Below, one piece after another: positions 22,488 through 34,253 of a DNA stretch of 64,000 nucleotides. The notes beneath the pieces were generated by a model, which was given only the letters and a program-made list of their open reading frames with translations, had not been told where the DNA came from and did not search any database. This DNA comes from Xiphydria camelus (lineage: Eukaryota > Arthropoda > Insecta > Hymenoptera > Xiphydriidae): assembly GCA_963678675.1 (NCBI GenBank), contig OY783191.1, forward strand, positions 21,688,024 through 21,752,023. Direction: 5' to 3'. Every line of letters starts with the position of its first letter. The first letter of the stretch is position 1. Made by a program: the position numbers and the translations under genes.

Positions 22488-23100
22488 TCACCTCCGTGAA
22501 TAGAAGTATTCACGGAAGTGAGGTTCACGGAGGTGAGAAATGTTGATAATTTCCATTACAGGGTAAAGCATTTTGAGGTTATCAAAAGTACGCGTGGTGT
22601 TAAAGAAACTTCTAGATGTTTTCTACTTATCTCCAGGTCAACAAGCAAATTAAATAAATAATGTCTTGTTATAATATACTAACGGAGGTGAGAAATGATC
22701 TTGAACACATATTTTTCCTTACCTTTTTTATCAAATTATCACAAACCACTTGAACATGTAGCACTGATTTTGACATAATTAAATTATCGATACATAGAAG
22801 TTGGTACCTTCGCACATCCTCAATAGATGGAGCAGTATTCACGAGATTTAGAGTATTTTAACAAGACAGTAACGGAGGTGAGATTGTTTTGTTTCGAGGA
22901 CAAGACGAGTTAGTAAAATTCTTTAATTTTCATGAAGATTGAAGAAATAATTTTCGAGTGATTGCAATTAAACATTATTCTACTTATTTTATAAATATCC
23001 TAAAATTGATAATTGGTTTTTAGTTTTCTATAATACATGTAACAGTGTTGACTTCTGTATGGGGGGACAGTTCACGGAGGTGAGATCTCACCCTCCGTTG
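22488..23100 (+). repeat. Subterminal GGAGGTGAG words, right group
   Basis: CACGGAGGTGAG or close variants at 22511, 22526, 22681, 22871 and 23073 on the + strand, and the complement TCACCTCCGTGAA at 22488 and TCACCCTCCGTTG at 23088. They lie upstream of the transposase start and inside the right inverted repeat, so they may serve as promoter elements as well as transposase sites. Confidence 0.75.
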
Positions 23101-23312
23101 GTAGGTTAAAACATGAAAAAAAAGGATTAAAAAATTTCGAAGTATATAATGGCTTAATACAGTTCAATATATATACGTGTACCTTTGCTGTCATTTACTC
23201 TAAGTCGAACGATGATTCCGTAATTTGTAACGGACAAGGAAGGTCTGCTTTTCGTGAGAATGACCCATATATGGGTGATGGGTATGCTTCCGTGGGGGCC
23301 CCGTCACCCAAA

Positions 23313-23778
23313 TGTAAAAAAAGGCGGCATGTTCATTCAGTGCCAACAAAAATTGATACTTAAAATACTCTCCAAAAAAGATTTGAAATCAATTAAGATC
23401 GCCATGTTCAAGAGTTATATATAAAAAGTAAAAGGCATCATTTGAAAGGGAAGTTATTGTAAATCAAGTGACTACAAAATTCGACTAAAAAAATGTATTA
23501 AAAAAATTTTAATAAAAAAGAACTTGCCGCTCGGTATAGTGGACAAAATATGAAAACTTAAACGCGGCAAGTTCTTTTTTATTAAAATTTTTTTATAAAT
23601 TTTTTTAGTCGAATTTTGTAGTCACTTGATTTACAATAATTTCCTTTTCTAATGATGCCTTTTACTTTTTATATATATCTTGAACATGGCGATCTTAATT
23701 GATTTCAAATCTTTTTTGGAGAGTATTTTACGTATAAATTTTTGTTGGCACTGAATGAACATGCCGCCTTTTTTTACA
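23313..23778. mobile_element. Long palindromic MITE
   Basis: TGTAAAAAAAGGCGGCATGT at 23313 has its complement ending at 23778. Arms of about 220 bp are nearly identical over their length, with a centre near 23550. It sits directly beside the right end of the 865-aa transposon. Confidence 0.9.
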
Positions 23779-23870
23779 GAGAATCTGTTTTTGTGGGGAG
23801 ATTTCACTACTTTTTGGAATTTATTCATGAGGAGAATACGTACATGTAGGAGAATAGCTTTTTATTATTA

Positions 23871-24560
23871 AGTATTATTGCAGAACGAGTAGGTTAGAAG
23901 ATTTTCATGAAGACTCACGATTTTCTGACATGTCATCTCGTACAGGTGCAACCGAAGAGGATCTAGCTCATGTCCTGTCCATAAAAAGATGACTCGATGG
24001 ATCGGAGAATGTCAGGCTTCTCACCGAGCGCCTTTCACCCATAGTACTTTCATTGCAATATGCGATTTTCGTTTCAACTATTCCTGCTCTAAGTAACTTT
24101 TACTTCTTTCAAAGCATTTACCTTGTACGAATTGTTGATCGTAGGGGGCAACGATCAATGATTGTGACTAATCGTAGACAAATTATTCCTACGATGATGT
24201 TCCAGTTGCACACCAATTGCCTTTTAGTTTTAATAGACGAACTTGTCTACGACGAGTCTCTATTATCGATCGCTGCCTCCTACCATGAACAGTTCATAAA
24301 AGGTGATTACCTTGAAAGAAGTAAAAGTTATTTAACGCTGGAATAGTTGAATGAAACGAGAAGCGCGTATTGCAATTAATGTACCGTAGGTGATAGGCGC
24401 TCGGTGACAAGCCTGACATTCTCCGATGTCCATCGAGTCATCTTTTTACGGACAGGACACGAGCTAGATCCTCTTCGGTTGCACCTGTACGAAATGACAT
24501 ATCAGAAAATCGTGAGTCTTCACGAAAATCTTTTAACCTACTCGTTCTGCAGTAATACTT
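23871..24560. mobile_element. Palindromic element, about 690 bp
   Basis: agtattattgcagaacgagt at 23871 pairs with actcgttctgcagtaatact ending at 24560. Arms are about 250-300 bp and diverged by scattered substitutions. Confidence 0.8.
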
Positions 24561-24716
24561 ACAATTAATATACCTGGAAGTTGAAGCAACAGTTATATCA
24601 AAAATCGAACACCGATTTTTAAACACTTGGGGAATCTCATCGAAGAAACCCGAATGATTATTTCCTATCACTTCTATACATTATTCACCATTATTTACAA
24701 ATTAACCATTTCGAGG

Positions 24717-24935
24717 TTAGACGTTTCGATCTCCCGAATTGACAGCTACTGGGAGATCAGGGGCCCCTTTCTCTAACTCCCTTGCAAGAGAAATATATAC
24801 GTTTCTTAGCGAGTAGACCACTTCTACCCAGTGAGGATTTCTCACGGACCAATAGTGGGCGTTGTGATTATTCACTAATCCTTCGTTGTAGAATTTCGAT
24901 TCATCTGTGAACAAAATCTTCTGACGAACGAGGGA
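24717..24935 (-). pseudogene. Mariner-like transposase fragment (first catalytic Asp region)
   Basis: - strand translation reads KILFTDESKFYNEG, then N-NHNAHYWSVRNPHWVE, which matches the FxDEaxFxxxG..N..N..YW...NPHW block of a mariner/Tc1-like transposase group with a DDE_3-type core. After NPHW the frame runs into a truncated copy of the GGGGCCCC MITE family and loses similarity. Confidence 0.7.
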
Positions 24936-25109
24936 TCGTCCACTTGCCGTTACAAAAACCAGTCGGAATAGTTCATTCGTCGAGCTGGATCTGCTTTCTC
25001 CGGTGCATGTATGTACTTCATTTTAAAAGGATGAAAATTCTTTTCTATTTCTTATAGTCTTATTCTCTCTAGGAGAGGATGTTCCACTGCTCTCGTATTC
25101 TTTCAGGTC

Positions 25110-25250
25110 TTTCTAAAATAATTGTAGAAATTACATATATAATTCAGCCCTATAACAAGAACAATCTTATCGAGCTGTACCTTATCGAGGAGATCTTTCG
25201 ACTTAATGGTTCCGAAATATTTCTATGATGTTTTCCAACATTCGCGAATT
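25110..25250. repeat. Segment repeated inverted at about 28090-28205
   Basis: aattcagccctataacaaga, then cttatcgag and ccttatcgagg, recur inverted at 28120-28175. They mark ends or flanks of the fragmented mariner-like element on both sides of the Helitron and palindrome. Confidence 0.65.
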
Positions 25251-25260
25251 TATTGATAAA

Positions 25261-27351
25261 CTAGCAGCCCGTCCCGGCTTCGCACGGGTAGATTGTGGAT
25301 TGATTTTGTCCGTCCACCATTGGTTAAATACATTTTTAATACAAAACTTTTAGTATTTTTCCCGGACTACGCAATGGTCATATTGGATTTGACCTTGACC
25401 ATGACCTTCAAGGTTATATCGAGGTCAAATTAATTTTTTTCACGTTCAAATGTGTCCTTGACCATTTTTTTCATGTTACCTTTATTGTCAGTGGAGGTCA
25501 AATTTAGGTCAAGTATAGTCCGACTTTTTGAACACCCTGTATAAGATTTACTAACTCAGAAACCTTCGCGGATATGCGTCCAACTGTTCCCCAAATTTTC
25601 ATCGCAATCGGATGAACGGTTTAGGAAGGCATAATAATCATCCGTACCGGTACTTTTTGAACGCCCTGTATAAGATTTACTAACTCAGAAACCTTCGCGG
25701 GCATGCGTCCAACCATTTCCCAACTTTTCATCGCAATCGGATGAACGGTTTAGGAAGGCATAATAATCATCAGTACCGGTACTTTTTGAACACCTTTTAT
25801 AAGATTTACTAATTCAGAAACCTTCGCGGGCATGCGTCCAACCATTCCCCAAAGTTTCATCGCAATCAGATGAACGGTTTAGGAAGGCAAATAATCATCC
25901 GTACCTGTACTTTTTGAACACCCTGTATAAGATTTACTAACTCAAACCTTCGCGGATATGCGTCCAACTGTTCCCCAAATTTTCATCGCAATCGGATGAA
26001 CGGTTTAGGAAGGCATAATAATCATCCGTACCGGTACTTTTTGAACACCCTGTATAAGATTTACTAACTCAAAAACCTTTGCGGGCATGCGTCCAACCAT
26101 TCCCCAACTTTTCATCGCAATCGGATGAACGGTTTAGGAAGGCATAATAATCATCAGTACCGGTACTTTTTGAACACCTTTTATAAGATTTACTAATTCA
26201 GAAACCTTCGCGGGCATGCGTCCAACCATTCCCCAAAGTTTCATCGCAATCAGATGAACGGTTTAGGAAGGCAAATAATCATCCGTACCTGTACTTTTTG
26301 AACACCCTGTATAAGATTTACTAACTCAAACCTTCGCGGATATGCGTCCAACTGTTCCCCAAATTTTCATCGCAATCGGATGAACGGTTTAGGAAGGCAT
26401 AATAATCATCCGTACCGGTACTTTTTGAACACCCTGTATAAGATTTACTAACTCAAAAACCTTTGCGGGCATGCGTCCAACCATTCCCCAACTTTTCATC
26501 GCAATCGGATGAACGGTTTAGAAAGGCGTAATAATCATCAGTACCAGTACTTTTTGAACACCTTTTATAAGATTTACTAACTCAAAAACCTTCGCGGATA
26601 TGCGTCCAACTGTTCTCCAAATTTTCATCGCAATCGGATGAACGGTTTAGGAAGGCATAATAATCATCCGTACCGGTACTTTTTGAACACCCTGTATAAG
26701 ATTTACTAATTCAAAAACCTTTGCGGGCATGCGTCCAACCATTCCCCAACTTTTCATCGCAATCGGATGAACGGTTTAGGAAGGCATAATAATCATCAGT
26801 ACCAGTACTTTTTGAACACCTTTTATAAGATTTACTAACTCAAAAACCTTCGCGGACATGCGTCCAACCATTCCCCAACTTTTCATCGCAATCGGATGAA
26901 CGGTTTAGGAAGGCATAATAATCATCAGTACCGGTACTTTTTGAACACCTTTTATAAGATTTACTAACAATAAGAAACCTTCGCGGGCATGCGTCCAACC
27001 ATTCCCCAAAGTTTCATCGCAATCGGACGAACGGTTTAGGAAGGCATTTGATATTACCTTAAAGGTCACGGTCAAGGTCAAGGTCAAATCCAATACGACC
27101 ACTGGGTAGCCAAGGGAAAATCCTTAAAGTTTTGTATTAAACATTTTTCTCTAAAATGTTTTCCCGCTGCGATAATCGACCGTACCGGGACTTTTTGAAC
27201 ACCCTGTATAAGATTTACTAACTCAGAAACCATCGCAGGCATGCGTCCAACCATTTCCCAAAATTTCATCGCAATCGGATGAACGGTTTAGGAAGGCATA
27301 CGAGACATACAGACAGACAGACAGACAAATATTAATTTTTATATATATAGA
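25261..27351 (-). mobile_element. Helitron, non-autonomous, 2.1 kb, both ends present
   Basis: - strand 5' end TCTATATATATAAAAATTAA at 27351, 3' hairpin and CTAG at 25264-25261, inserted between A (25260) and T (27352), as expected for rolling-circle elements. Near the 5' end are TGTCTGTCTGTCTGTCTGTA repeats. The body is tandem units. No helicase is encoded. Confidence 0.92.
25550..27300 (-). repeat. About 130-bp minisatellite inside the Helitron
   Basis: About a dozen units, each containing GCAATCGGATGAACGGTTTA, AGGAAGGCATAATAATCATC, CCGGTACTTTTTGAACACC and TATAAGATTTACTAACTCA. Two alternating versions (GGATATGCGTCCAACTGTTC and GGGCATGCGTCCAACCATTC) suggest that units multiplied as pairs. 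The apparent ORFs here are read-through of the repeat. Confidence 0.9.
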
Positions 27352-27359
27352 TAGATAGA

Positions 27360-28080
27360 TATATATTTCTAACATACGGTAATGTTCACGAATATTGTAA
27401 AATATTGTAGGAATGTTACAGAAATGTTACTTGCAAAAACGTGCTTTGCGCGGTGTAAATGATGATATTTTGTAATTTCCATCGCTACACTAGAGGCGAA
27501 GAAGAGATGAAATAGAAGTGCGAGGTACATGTACACTTCACGTTTGGCAGGTCGGTATATAAATTGGAACTTGTGATAGTATAATACGAAAAAGGAAATA
27601 TATCGATAAAGAGAGAAAAAATGAATAAAGTAGTTACTCCATTATTGTAATCCGATTCCATTGTATCCCTTATTTTTCTGCCACGACTTTAATTGCTGAT
27701 AGCGAAGAAAAATCAAATTTATTGGTTGATCCATCCACTATCAACAATCAAAGTCGTGTCAGAAAAATAAGCGATATAATGGAATTGGATTACAATAATA
27801 GAGTAACTACTTTATTATTTTTTTTTCTTTATCGATATAAGTTTTTCCTCTTTCGTATTATACAATCACAAGTTTAAATTTACATACCGACCTGTCAAAC
27901 GTGAAGTGTACATGTACCTCACTTCTCTTTCATCTCTTCTTCGCCTCTAGTGTAACGATGGATTACAAAAAATATCACCATTTGCACCCCACAAAGCACG
28001 TTTTTGCAAGTTACTTTTCTGTAACATTCCTGCGATATTTTACAATATTCGTGAACACTAACGTATGTTAGAAATATATA
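27360..28080. mobile_element. Large palindrome, about 300-bp arms
   Basis: atatatttctaacatacggt at 27360 pairs with the segment ending at 28080. The whole arm, including GAGGCGAAGAAGAGATGAAA and TCCGATTCCATT-like blocks, is mirrored. A third diverged copy of the arm lies at about 29160-29390. Confidence 0.85.
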
Positions 28081-28218
28081 CTTCTCGATAAAAACGTTTC
28101 GGAATCATTATGTTGAAAAATCTCCCCGATAAGGTATAGTCCGATAAGATTGTACTTGTTCGGGCTGAATTATATAGGGTTTTTATAATTATTTTTTAGG
28201 AAGTTCCAGAAGAATATA

Positions 28219-28370
28219 GATGCAGCAAAATATCGATGCTCTGCTAGAAAGAGTAAGGAATAACCCTCGAAAGAATATTCAGGCTATGGCAAGAAAGGTT
28301 AGAATCAGAGGTTAGCAAGTCTACGGTTCGGAGGATATTAAAGGATATTCATCCATTTAAAAAGTGACGT
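28219..28370 (+). pseudogene. Mariner-like transposase helix-turn-helix fragment
   Basis: + strand reading QNIDALLERVRNNPRKNIQA, then SKSTVRRILKDIHPFK after a one-base break, is the second helix-turn-helix (STVxRILK) of the same transposase group as the fragment at 24717-24935. It is on the opposite strand and separated by about 3.3 kb of insertions. Confidence 0.6.
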
Positions 28371-28423
28371 ACGTCCATGCACTCGAGACAGCAGATCCAG
28401 GTCGCCGAATGAACCAAAGCAGC

Positions 28424-28970
28424 AGGTTCTTGGAACAACAAGACGATGATCCCTCGTTCGAAAGAAACCCCCTCGAGTTCGCATACGATCTGTAACAAAT
28501 TGTACATAACACAAACAATTTAAAATATACTGAACTAACTAAACGTAGAAACTAAGATTATATTAATCTAAGTTAAGCAATTCTAATAATGACAGAATTA
28601 AGAAAAATGATATATTTCCTCTTTCGTATTATACTACCAATTTATATACCGACCTGTCAAATGCAATGAATGCAACTGGTTCTTGTTGGAACAACAAGTG
28701 GATGATCCCTCGTTGGAAAGAAACCTCCTCGGGTTCGCAAACGATCTGTAACAAATTGTAAATTACACAATTATATGCAGCATTTCACTCTTTTAAAATA
28801 TACCGAACTTACTCAGCGTAAAAATTAAGGACCAATTTATATACCGACCTGTCAAATGCAATGAATGCAACTAAGCAACTGGTTCTTGTTGGAACAACAA
28901 GTAGATGATCCCTCGTTCGAAAGAAACCTCCTCGGGTTTACATACGATCTGTAACAAATTGTAAATTACA
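28424..28970. repeat. Three diverged tandem units of about 200-250 bp
   Basis: The block GGAACAACAAG, GATGATCCCTCGTT, GAAAGAAACC, CTCGGGTT, ACGATCTGTAACAAATTGTA occurs at about 28430, 28685 and 28888. The bases ACCAATTTATATACCGACCT also recur between units. Confidence 0.8.
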
Positions 28971-29159
28971 TAATCATATGCAGCATTTCACTATTTAAAA
29001 TATACCGGACTTACTCGAGCGTAGAAATTAAAAAACTATATCTCTCAGTTAATCAATTCTATTCTAATAATGACAGAATTATTAAAAATGATATATTTCC
29101 TCTCTCGTATTATACTACGTTATTCAGCACTTATCTGCCTAATCGGTATCAGTAATTCC

Positions 29160-29390
29160 TCATTGACCGTCGTTACACCGGAGACGAAGAAGAGATGAAA
29201 TAGAAGTGCGGTACGTGTACACTTCAGGTTTGATAGTTCGGTGTGTAAATTGGAACTTGTAATAGTACGAAAGAGGAAATATATCGATAGAGAAAAATAG
29301 TGATAAAGTAATTAGTTGATTATTGTGATACAATTCCATTTCATCTCCTATTCTGCCACGGCTTGTATTGATGATTGATTTTCTTCGATT
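29160..29390. repeat. Third copy of the 27360-28080 palindrome arm
   Basis: Contains GAGACGAAGAAGAGATGAAA, GTGTACACTTCA and AAATATATCGATAGAG in the same order as 27480-27620. Confidence 0.75.
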
Positions 29391-30440
29391 TTTCCCGTGC
29401 TCGCATGACCGTGAAAACAAAAAATAGAACAAACACAAAGATATTGTCCTTCCATTGTGTGAAAGTGAGGTTAAAGCTGTCAAATGGCAATTAAACTTAT
29501 CTGATGGCAATTCTTCTGAGACCGTCTCCTTTCCTGCTCCTTTCTTGATGCACAGGCATTGGAGAGAAGAATACCACTGCATCCGTTCACTATCTCGATA
29601 TTCGAAAAAAATACAAACGATTATTAAACTATATGGAGCGTCTGTCACATTCACCACTATTGAGATTCACTACTCCGATTACACTGAATTTTTACTTTTT
29701 ATTAACAAGCTCGTCCGAGGATCGAAAAAATGCGAGGGAAATCGTTTCGCGAATGGAAATATTTTATTAATTTTAAAAAATAACTAAACATTCAAGGAAT
29801 ATATTCTCTCACACACTCTCACATACATTTCTGATGGCGTATGCGTGTAGCCGCATCTGTGTACACATTTCCGACCATGGCCGAATATCGCCGAAGACAG
29901 GCGGAATTTTTGTGAGATTTTGACATATATATATCGCCCGAGGAATCGGATTCTCGACTTTTGAGGCACGAGGGGCGTGGCTTCGCGTTGTTAAGAAAAA
30001 ATCTCTGTTAATATGTAACTTACAACATTTACTCTGGTTTCTATCGATAGAGAATAGTCGATTTATATGGCGTAACTAAGCATAGTTTTGGTTATAACCG
30101 TATATTTATTGAGAAAATTCGATGTTAAAATTGAGGGGTGAAGGGGGCAGACATTTTTCCTCTAAAGATACACGGGTGCTCGCGGCGACAGCGCTGGCGG
30201 CGTCGTTCTGACGACTTGAATGAACATGCCGCGAGACACTACCGTGTCTCTTGATATGGGAGACGCTCTTCTTGTTCAAGTTAAACATGATTTTCAGTTG
30301 GATTTTTAAAAGGAATTTAGTGGAATAAGCACTGAAATATAAATTTAGGACATACAACATAAAAATATTGAAATTATATACATTATATAATACTTTTTAT
30401 TAATTTATATTTATGATAAAATAGATCCTTTATAACGTCA
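29391..30440. other. No gene recognised
   Basis: Short ORFs at 29455-29787 (+) and 30106-30360 (-) have no domain signatures. Otherwise AT-rich. Confidence 0.4.
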
Positions 30441-30691
30441 AAAAGTTAACGGATTGACCTGAATTCGGGTACTCGGGGGTTTTCGTGGTCGCTGATTACG
30501 AATCCGAGGCCAGAATTGCAAAATTCGTAGATGGCGCCACAATACGACACATGCGCGGATCGAATCTCGACGTTTTGAGTAATTGCCCTGAATTCGGGTA
30601 CTCGGGGGTTTTGCAATTCTGGCATCGGATTCGTAATCAGCGCCCCCTAAAACCCCCGGATACCCGATTTCAGGTCAATCCGTTAACTTTT
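30441..30691. mobile_element. Palindromic element with AAAAGTTAAC ends
   Basis: AAAAGTTAACGGATTGACCT at 30441 has its complement ending at 30691. The arms (about 80 bp) also contain CTGAATTCGGGTACTCGGGG, present a second time in direct orientation at 30590. Confidence 0.8.
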
Positions 30692-30982
30692 CTGGTCAGA
30701 TTTGGGCCCCTTGAGAAACTCAACCGAATCGCGCTAGGCGACGAACGTGTTAAGTCTGGTTTACATGGAATAGGAATTACTTTTACGATTGAGCCGTGCC
30801 TGTAATGTAACATGTAATGTAATGCTCGTTAGTTCGGACGAGAAACGAACAAGCGGACAGCGTTCTTTAAAATGTCTGATGAGCCAACTTGTTCGCGACC
30901 ATTCGCAGATTATAATTATATTATAATAATTATTATAGAAAGAACTTGAAAGAAGATGCGTGAAAGGAAATCGCTTCTTTAA

Positions 30983-31500
30983 CCCCTTCAGACCTGATTT
31001 TTGTTTGTTTGATGAAAACATTTTTTGCGTTTGATTCTTATTCCTAATGGTCAATATAACATATTTATGAAAAAATTTAGGAAATGATGCTACTACATAT
31101 ATTTATTTCAGAATATACATATATATGTGTACATCTAATTTTACACCGATTTGATAAAAGCAGAAACATTGTATTTAGATTAAAAACATTTGAGCACATT
31201 TATAAAGGTGTAAGTAGTAACAAATACTCGCTTGATTGCCGATTAACTGTTTTTTTTTCTAGAGAAATAGACAACGACTTATAAGAGCGTTACATCTAAT
31301 CTACACGATCTGCGTCTGATGAAACGTAAGAGGGGCTAGTTCAACCGTTTGCTACCAGATGGTACCAAAAATGCTTTAGTGGGTAGAAAACATGTGCACT
31401 AACATGTACATAAGGTCTGTGTAGATTAGTTTAATAAAACAAATAAATTTATGTGTAACTAAAGCTATGTACATGTAAATGTACGCCAGGTCTGAAGGGG
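30983..31500. mobile_element. TTAA-flanked (piggyBac-type) non-autonomous element, 518 bp
   Basis: TTAA at 30979-30982 and 31501-31504. Termini CCCCTTCAGACCTG and its complement CAGGTCTGAAGGGG. The interior is AT-rich and non-coding. Confidence 0.85.
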
Positions 31501-31504
31501 TTAA

Positions 31505-31967
31505 GATGTCAATCAGAAGAAGCGTGTAAAAGTAAAGTAAATTAATTTGTTGGCATTTTACAGAAGGGAGAAGCGATTTCTTACTATACAAAGACGCGCA
31601 CATGTAGGATAAGCAGTACAATTGTTGATACTCGGCAGTTATTGATACCATCCGATAAGAAATGCATTAGATAGAAAGAGATAAGAGTTATGTCAATTAC
31701 TAAATATTTCGTCTGCTTAAGGTGTCTATAACTCTACCGCTTACCCTACGCGTCACCCACCATACTCGTACGTCAAAAAAAACAAATTTACAGGACAACA
31801 AATTTGCGCGCGGACATTCCCTCTATTTGCATGTTATGCTAAAATTTTAAACGTCTGTATCTCTTGACTGTATCTTTATTGCCTGTAATCCTTTGCCAGC
31901 TGAAAGAATGCGAAATTTTCAACTAGATGGTGTAGAAATGACGAATTGGCTAAATTGTGACATTTTC
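31505..31967. other. No gene recognised
   Basis: No domain-bearing ORF and no obvious palindrome. Confidence 0.4.
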
Positions 31968-32142
31968 CCCCTTTTACCCCTGTACCCTTCCTATAGTGTC
32001 GCACCGTTTCCACTCTCGTCGCTCTGACGTTTGTGTGCGCGCGCTGCTGCAGTTGCTGCGAGTGTCAGTGAGACAGGGGGGCCTTTCTCGTGTCACTCGC
32101 ATTAGCTTCTTTCCAGCGCCTCCTAGAAAAACGGTTCTAATT
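31968..32142 (+). repeat. Dispersed GC-rich repeat, copy 2 (most complete)
   Basis: Starts CTTTTACCCCTGTACCCTTC and contains the CTCTCGTCG, GACGTTTGTGTGCGCG, GCTGCTGCAGTTG and GTGTCAGTGAGACAG blocks. Ends CATTAGCTTCTTTCCAGCGC, CTCCTAGAAAAACGGTTCTA. It provides the uninterrupted layout for the copy split by the Harbinger element. Confidence 0.85.
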
Positions 32143-32199
32143 GTCAAAAAATTATTCAGTAAAATTTTCATGTCAATAAATCAAAACAACAATTTAATA

Positions 32200-32610
32200 T
32201 ATTAATATGATTTCAAATATGTACGACTGGATTCAAAGATATATGATTTTCATAACTCCCATCGTTGTCGTCGATATCTTCATTATCTTTGTCACTGCTA
32301 CTCCAGTCCGTGGCTTGATCGTTGTCAATATCGCCTTCTCCGCCAGTTTCTGTATGAATGTAATATAATTATGAATAGTCACAAATTTACGTAAGTATAA
32401 TAATTTGACATAATAATTACATAGGTGATAGAGTTTGTAGAGAATCACTGACATAATTTAGTAGCTGATCCCCTTCAAACCATTTAAAATGGTATTGGCT
32501 ATATTGACAACGATCAAGCCACGGGCTGGAGTACCAGTGAAGAAGATAATGAAGAAAATCATTACATATTTCTTTGAATCCAGTAATACATATTTGAAAT
32601 CATATTAAAA
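32200..32610. mobile_element. Palindromic element with a fossil acidic coding segment
   Basis: The segment 32202-32335 is repeated inverted at 32494-32607. Both arms can be read as an acidic D/E/N-rich peptide (…IDNDQATGWSTSEEDNEE…). This suggests a 5' transposase or other coding fragment was captured and inverted. No intact ORF. Confidence 0.65.
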
Positions 32611-33060
32611 CAATATTGATTAATTTATTCAATTTTTGTTTCATTGATTTCTTGATATGAAAATTGTACTGAATAATTTGTGGAAAATTTATTTTTTAGT
32701 CATATTTAATTGTATATAATGAAATTTTCCGATAAATCCAAAAACAATGTTCAACATATCATAACTGAGTAAATGAAAGATGCGCAGCAAAAGATCGCAT
32801 AGACCGAATCGCTCATCCATGAGCTTTCGCTCATTATTCACTTGCACCCGCTTGCATATACTTATGTCGGGGATCTTTCTTAGCTCTATTGGGACATACA
32901 CAGAGAAACTTACAGCCTTTATAAAATAACGAAGGTCTGGCCGTCGCGGGCTCTTGGGCTATTTCACACTCTCGCGGTCGGCCTGCCTCGACGTGTCTCG
33001 CGTGCCGGCATTGGAAAGACCGCGAAGCATGAGACAGAGCGTAGCCAGGTTCAGGAGAAA
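32611..33060. other. No gene recognised
   Basis: Includes a GC-rich segment 32935-33060 without a clear ORF. Confidence 0.35.
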
Positions 33061-33330
33061 TGAAACGGTGTAGTCTCGCTTTACCACTATGGTGTGTGTA
33101 CAGTGTAGACTTTTTCGCTAGATTTACTCTCGCTAGAGCTGTCCGACACTTATCTCACAAGTGGACACAGCGTTGAGAACAGCCTAGCGAGAGTTAGTCT
33201 AGTATCTGGCTAGAGAAAAAGAAATCTAGCTAGATTGTGTAGTGGACACACGGGAAGAACTTGCTGCCAGAGAGGTTTTAGTCTATTTGACCGATTCAAT
33301 AGAGCAACCTAGTCTAGCGAGAGCGACAGG
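33061..33330. repeat. CTAGCGAGA word-rich segment
   Basis: CTAGCGAG, CTCGCTAG, TCTAGCTAGA and GTGGACAC words recur in both orientations. The style is like the other word-array ends in this window. Ends not defined. Confidence 0.5.
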
Positions 33331-33452
33331 CGCCGGATTCCTCGAGTCACAAGCGAAGAGCCCCTCGACCGCGTGCTCAAATTTCAGGAGCCTCGCAGGA
33401 GAGCACGGAAACACTGTGCGGCGGTGTTTGTTTATGCGTCGAAGAAACTATT

Positions 33453-33470
33453 GGGGGGGGGGGGGGGGGG
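33453..33470. repeat. G homopolymer run
   Basis: About 18 consecutive G residues next to the GTTGC array. The length may be affected by sequencing error. Confidence 0.8.
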
Positions 33471-33800
33471 TCCACCTAACACGAAAGCAACATAGTGCAA
33501 CTTTTGTGTTTCTGTTGCATATTTCCAAAAATGTTGCAGTAAACGTGCGTATCCACCAAAGCAATATAGTGCAACTTTTGTGTTGCTGTTGCGTGTTTCC
33601 AAAAAATGTTGCAGCAACAGCGTATCCACCAAAGCAACATAGAGCAACATTTGTATTTCTGTTGCATGTTTCCGAAACTGTTGCAGTCAGTTGCACTGTG
33701 TCGCGCATTGTTGCACTGTGTTGCTGCAACAAAATGAAAAAGTTGCTGTATGTTGCGTGTTTCCATTGGAATGGAAACTCGTTGCAACATGTTGCAGTTG
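33471..33800. repeat. GTTGCA/TGCAAC word array (about 85-bp units)
   Basis: Units contain CACCAAAGCAACATAGTGCA, ACTTTTGTGTTGCTGTTGC and TTTCCAAAAATGTTGCAG. TTGCA or TGCAA occurs more than twenty times in both orientations. An inverted partner, TGCACTATGTTGCTTTGGTG, is at 35751-35770, so 33471-35775 may be one element. Confidence 0.75.
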
Positions 33801-33927
33801 CGACCTCGGTCGAGACCCCTCATCAGTTACATTTAGATTGGCCATAAAGAGGGGTCAGGCTACGCGAAATGGTGAATCGACCCTCTATACCTGACAAGCT
33901 AGATATTTAGATTTACCGGAACGTAGT

Positions 33928-34253
33928 ACAGTATAGATGGGCTGAGAAAATCGACTTCGTTGTCTCCTGTTCTTTACAAGTGTCCGATTAAAATTTTTTT
34001 GTTTAATACTCGGAAAAATATGTAGAGCAAATATTACATAAAGCCAAAGTATGGTTTATAATTTTTAATACAAATGTTTTTTTGTACGGTTTTTTTAAAT
34101 ATCTCGAAAACTGTTGAGAAATTATCGAGACATGCTCCGGAAAAAATTTAGAGAATTTCAAGACGAAACGATTGGTTTTTATCTCATTTTGTTACGATGA
34201 ATATTTCTGAAAAGGTGACAACAAAGTCGATTTTCTCAACCCATCTACTGTAC
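33928..34253. mobile_element. MITE with ACAGTAGATGGG-type ends
   Basis: ACAGTATAGATGGGCTGAGA plus AAATCGACTT at the left mirrors CAACAAAGTCGATTTTCTCA then CCCATCTACTGT at the right. Inverted repeat of about 40 bp. No ORF. Confidence 0.75.

Larger units (their letters stand above)
19377..23300 (-). mobile_element. DNA transposon encoding an 865-residue putative transposase
   Basis: The left end has CGTCACCCATATGGGTCATT followed by CTCACGAAAAGCAGAC (about 19395-19430). The right end has the inverted copy (about 23237-23282). The outermost left bases read TTAACACGTTCATCGCC, a TTAA-type end. The right tip is not recognisable because a MITE follows at 23313. The interior is one gene on the - strand plus flanks that carry the GGAGGTGAG word array. 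DDD/E-type catalysis and TTAA targeting would suit Sola-like groups, but I cannot assign a superfamily. Confidence 0.75.

Noticed and set aside
27084..27269. Short frames shared with 60498-60683 that look conserved
   Set aside because: Conservation is at DNA level because both lie in the Helitron tandem unit.
25261..27351. Regularly spaced repeats that resemble a CRISPR array
   Set aside because: Units are about 130 bp without unique spacers and lie inside a eukaryotic Helitron.
33242..33847. 201-codon + strand frame with many Cys and overlapping frames on the other strand
   Set aside because: Composed of the GTTGCA word array; all frames are open for the same repetitive reason.
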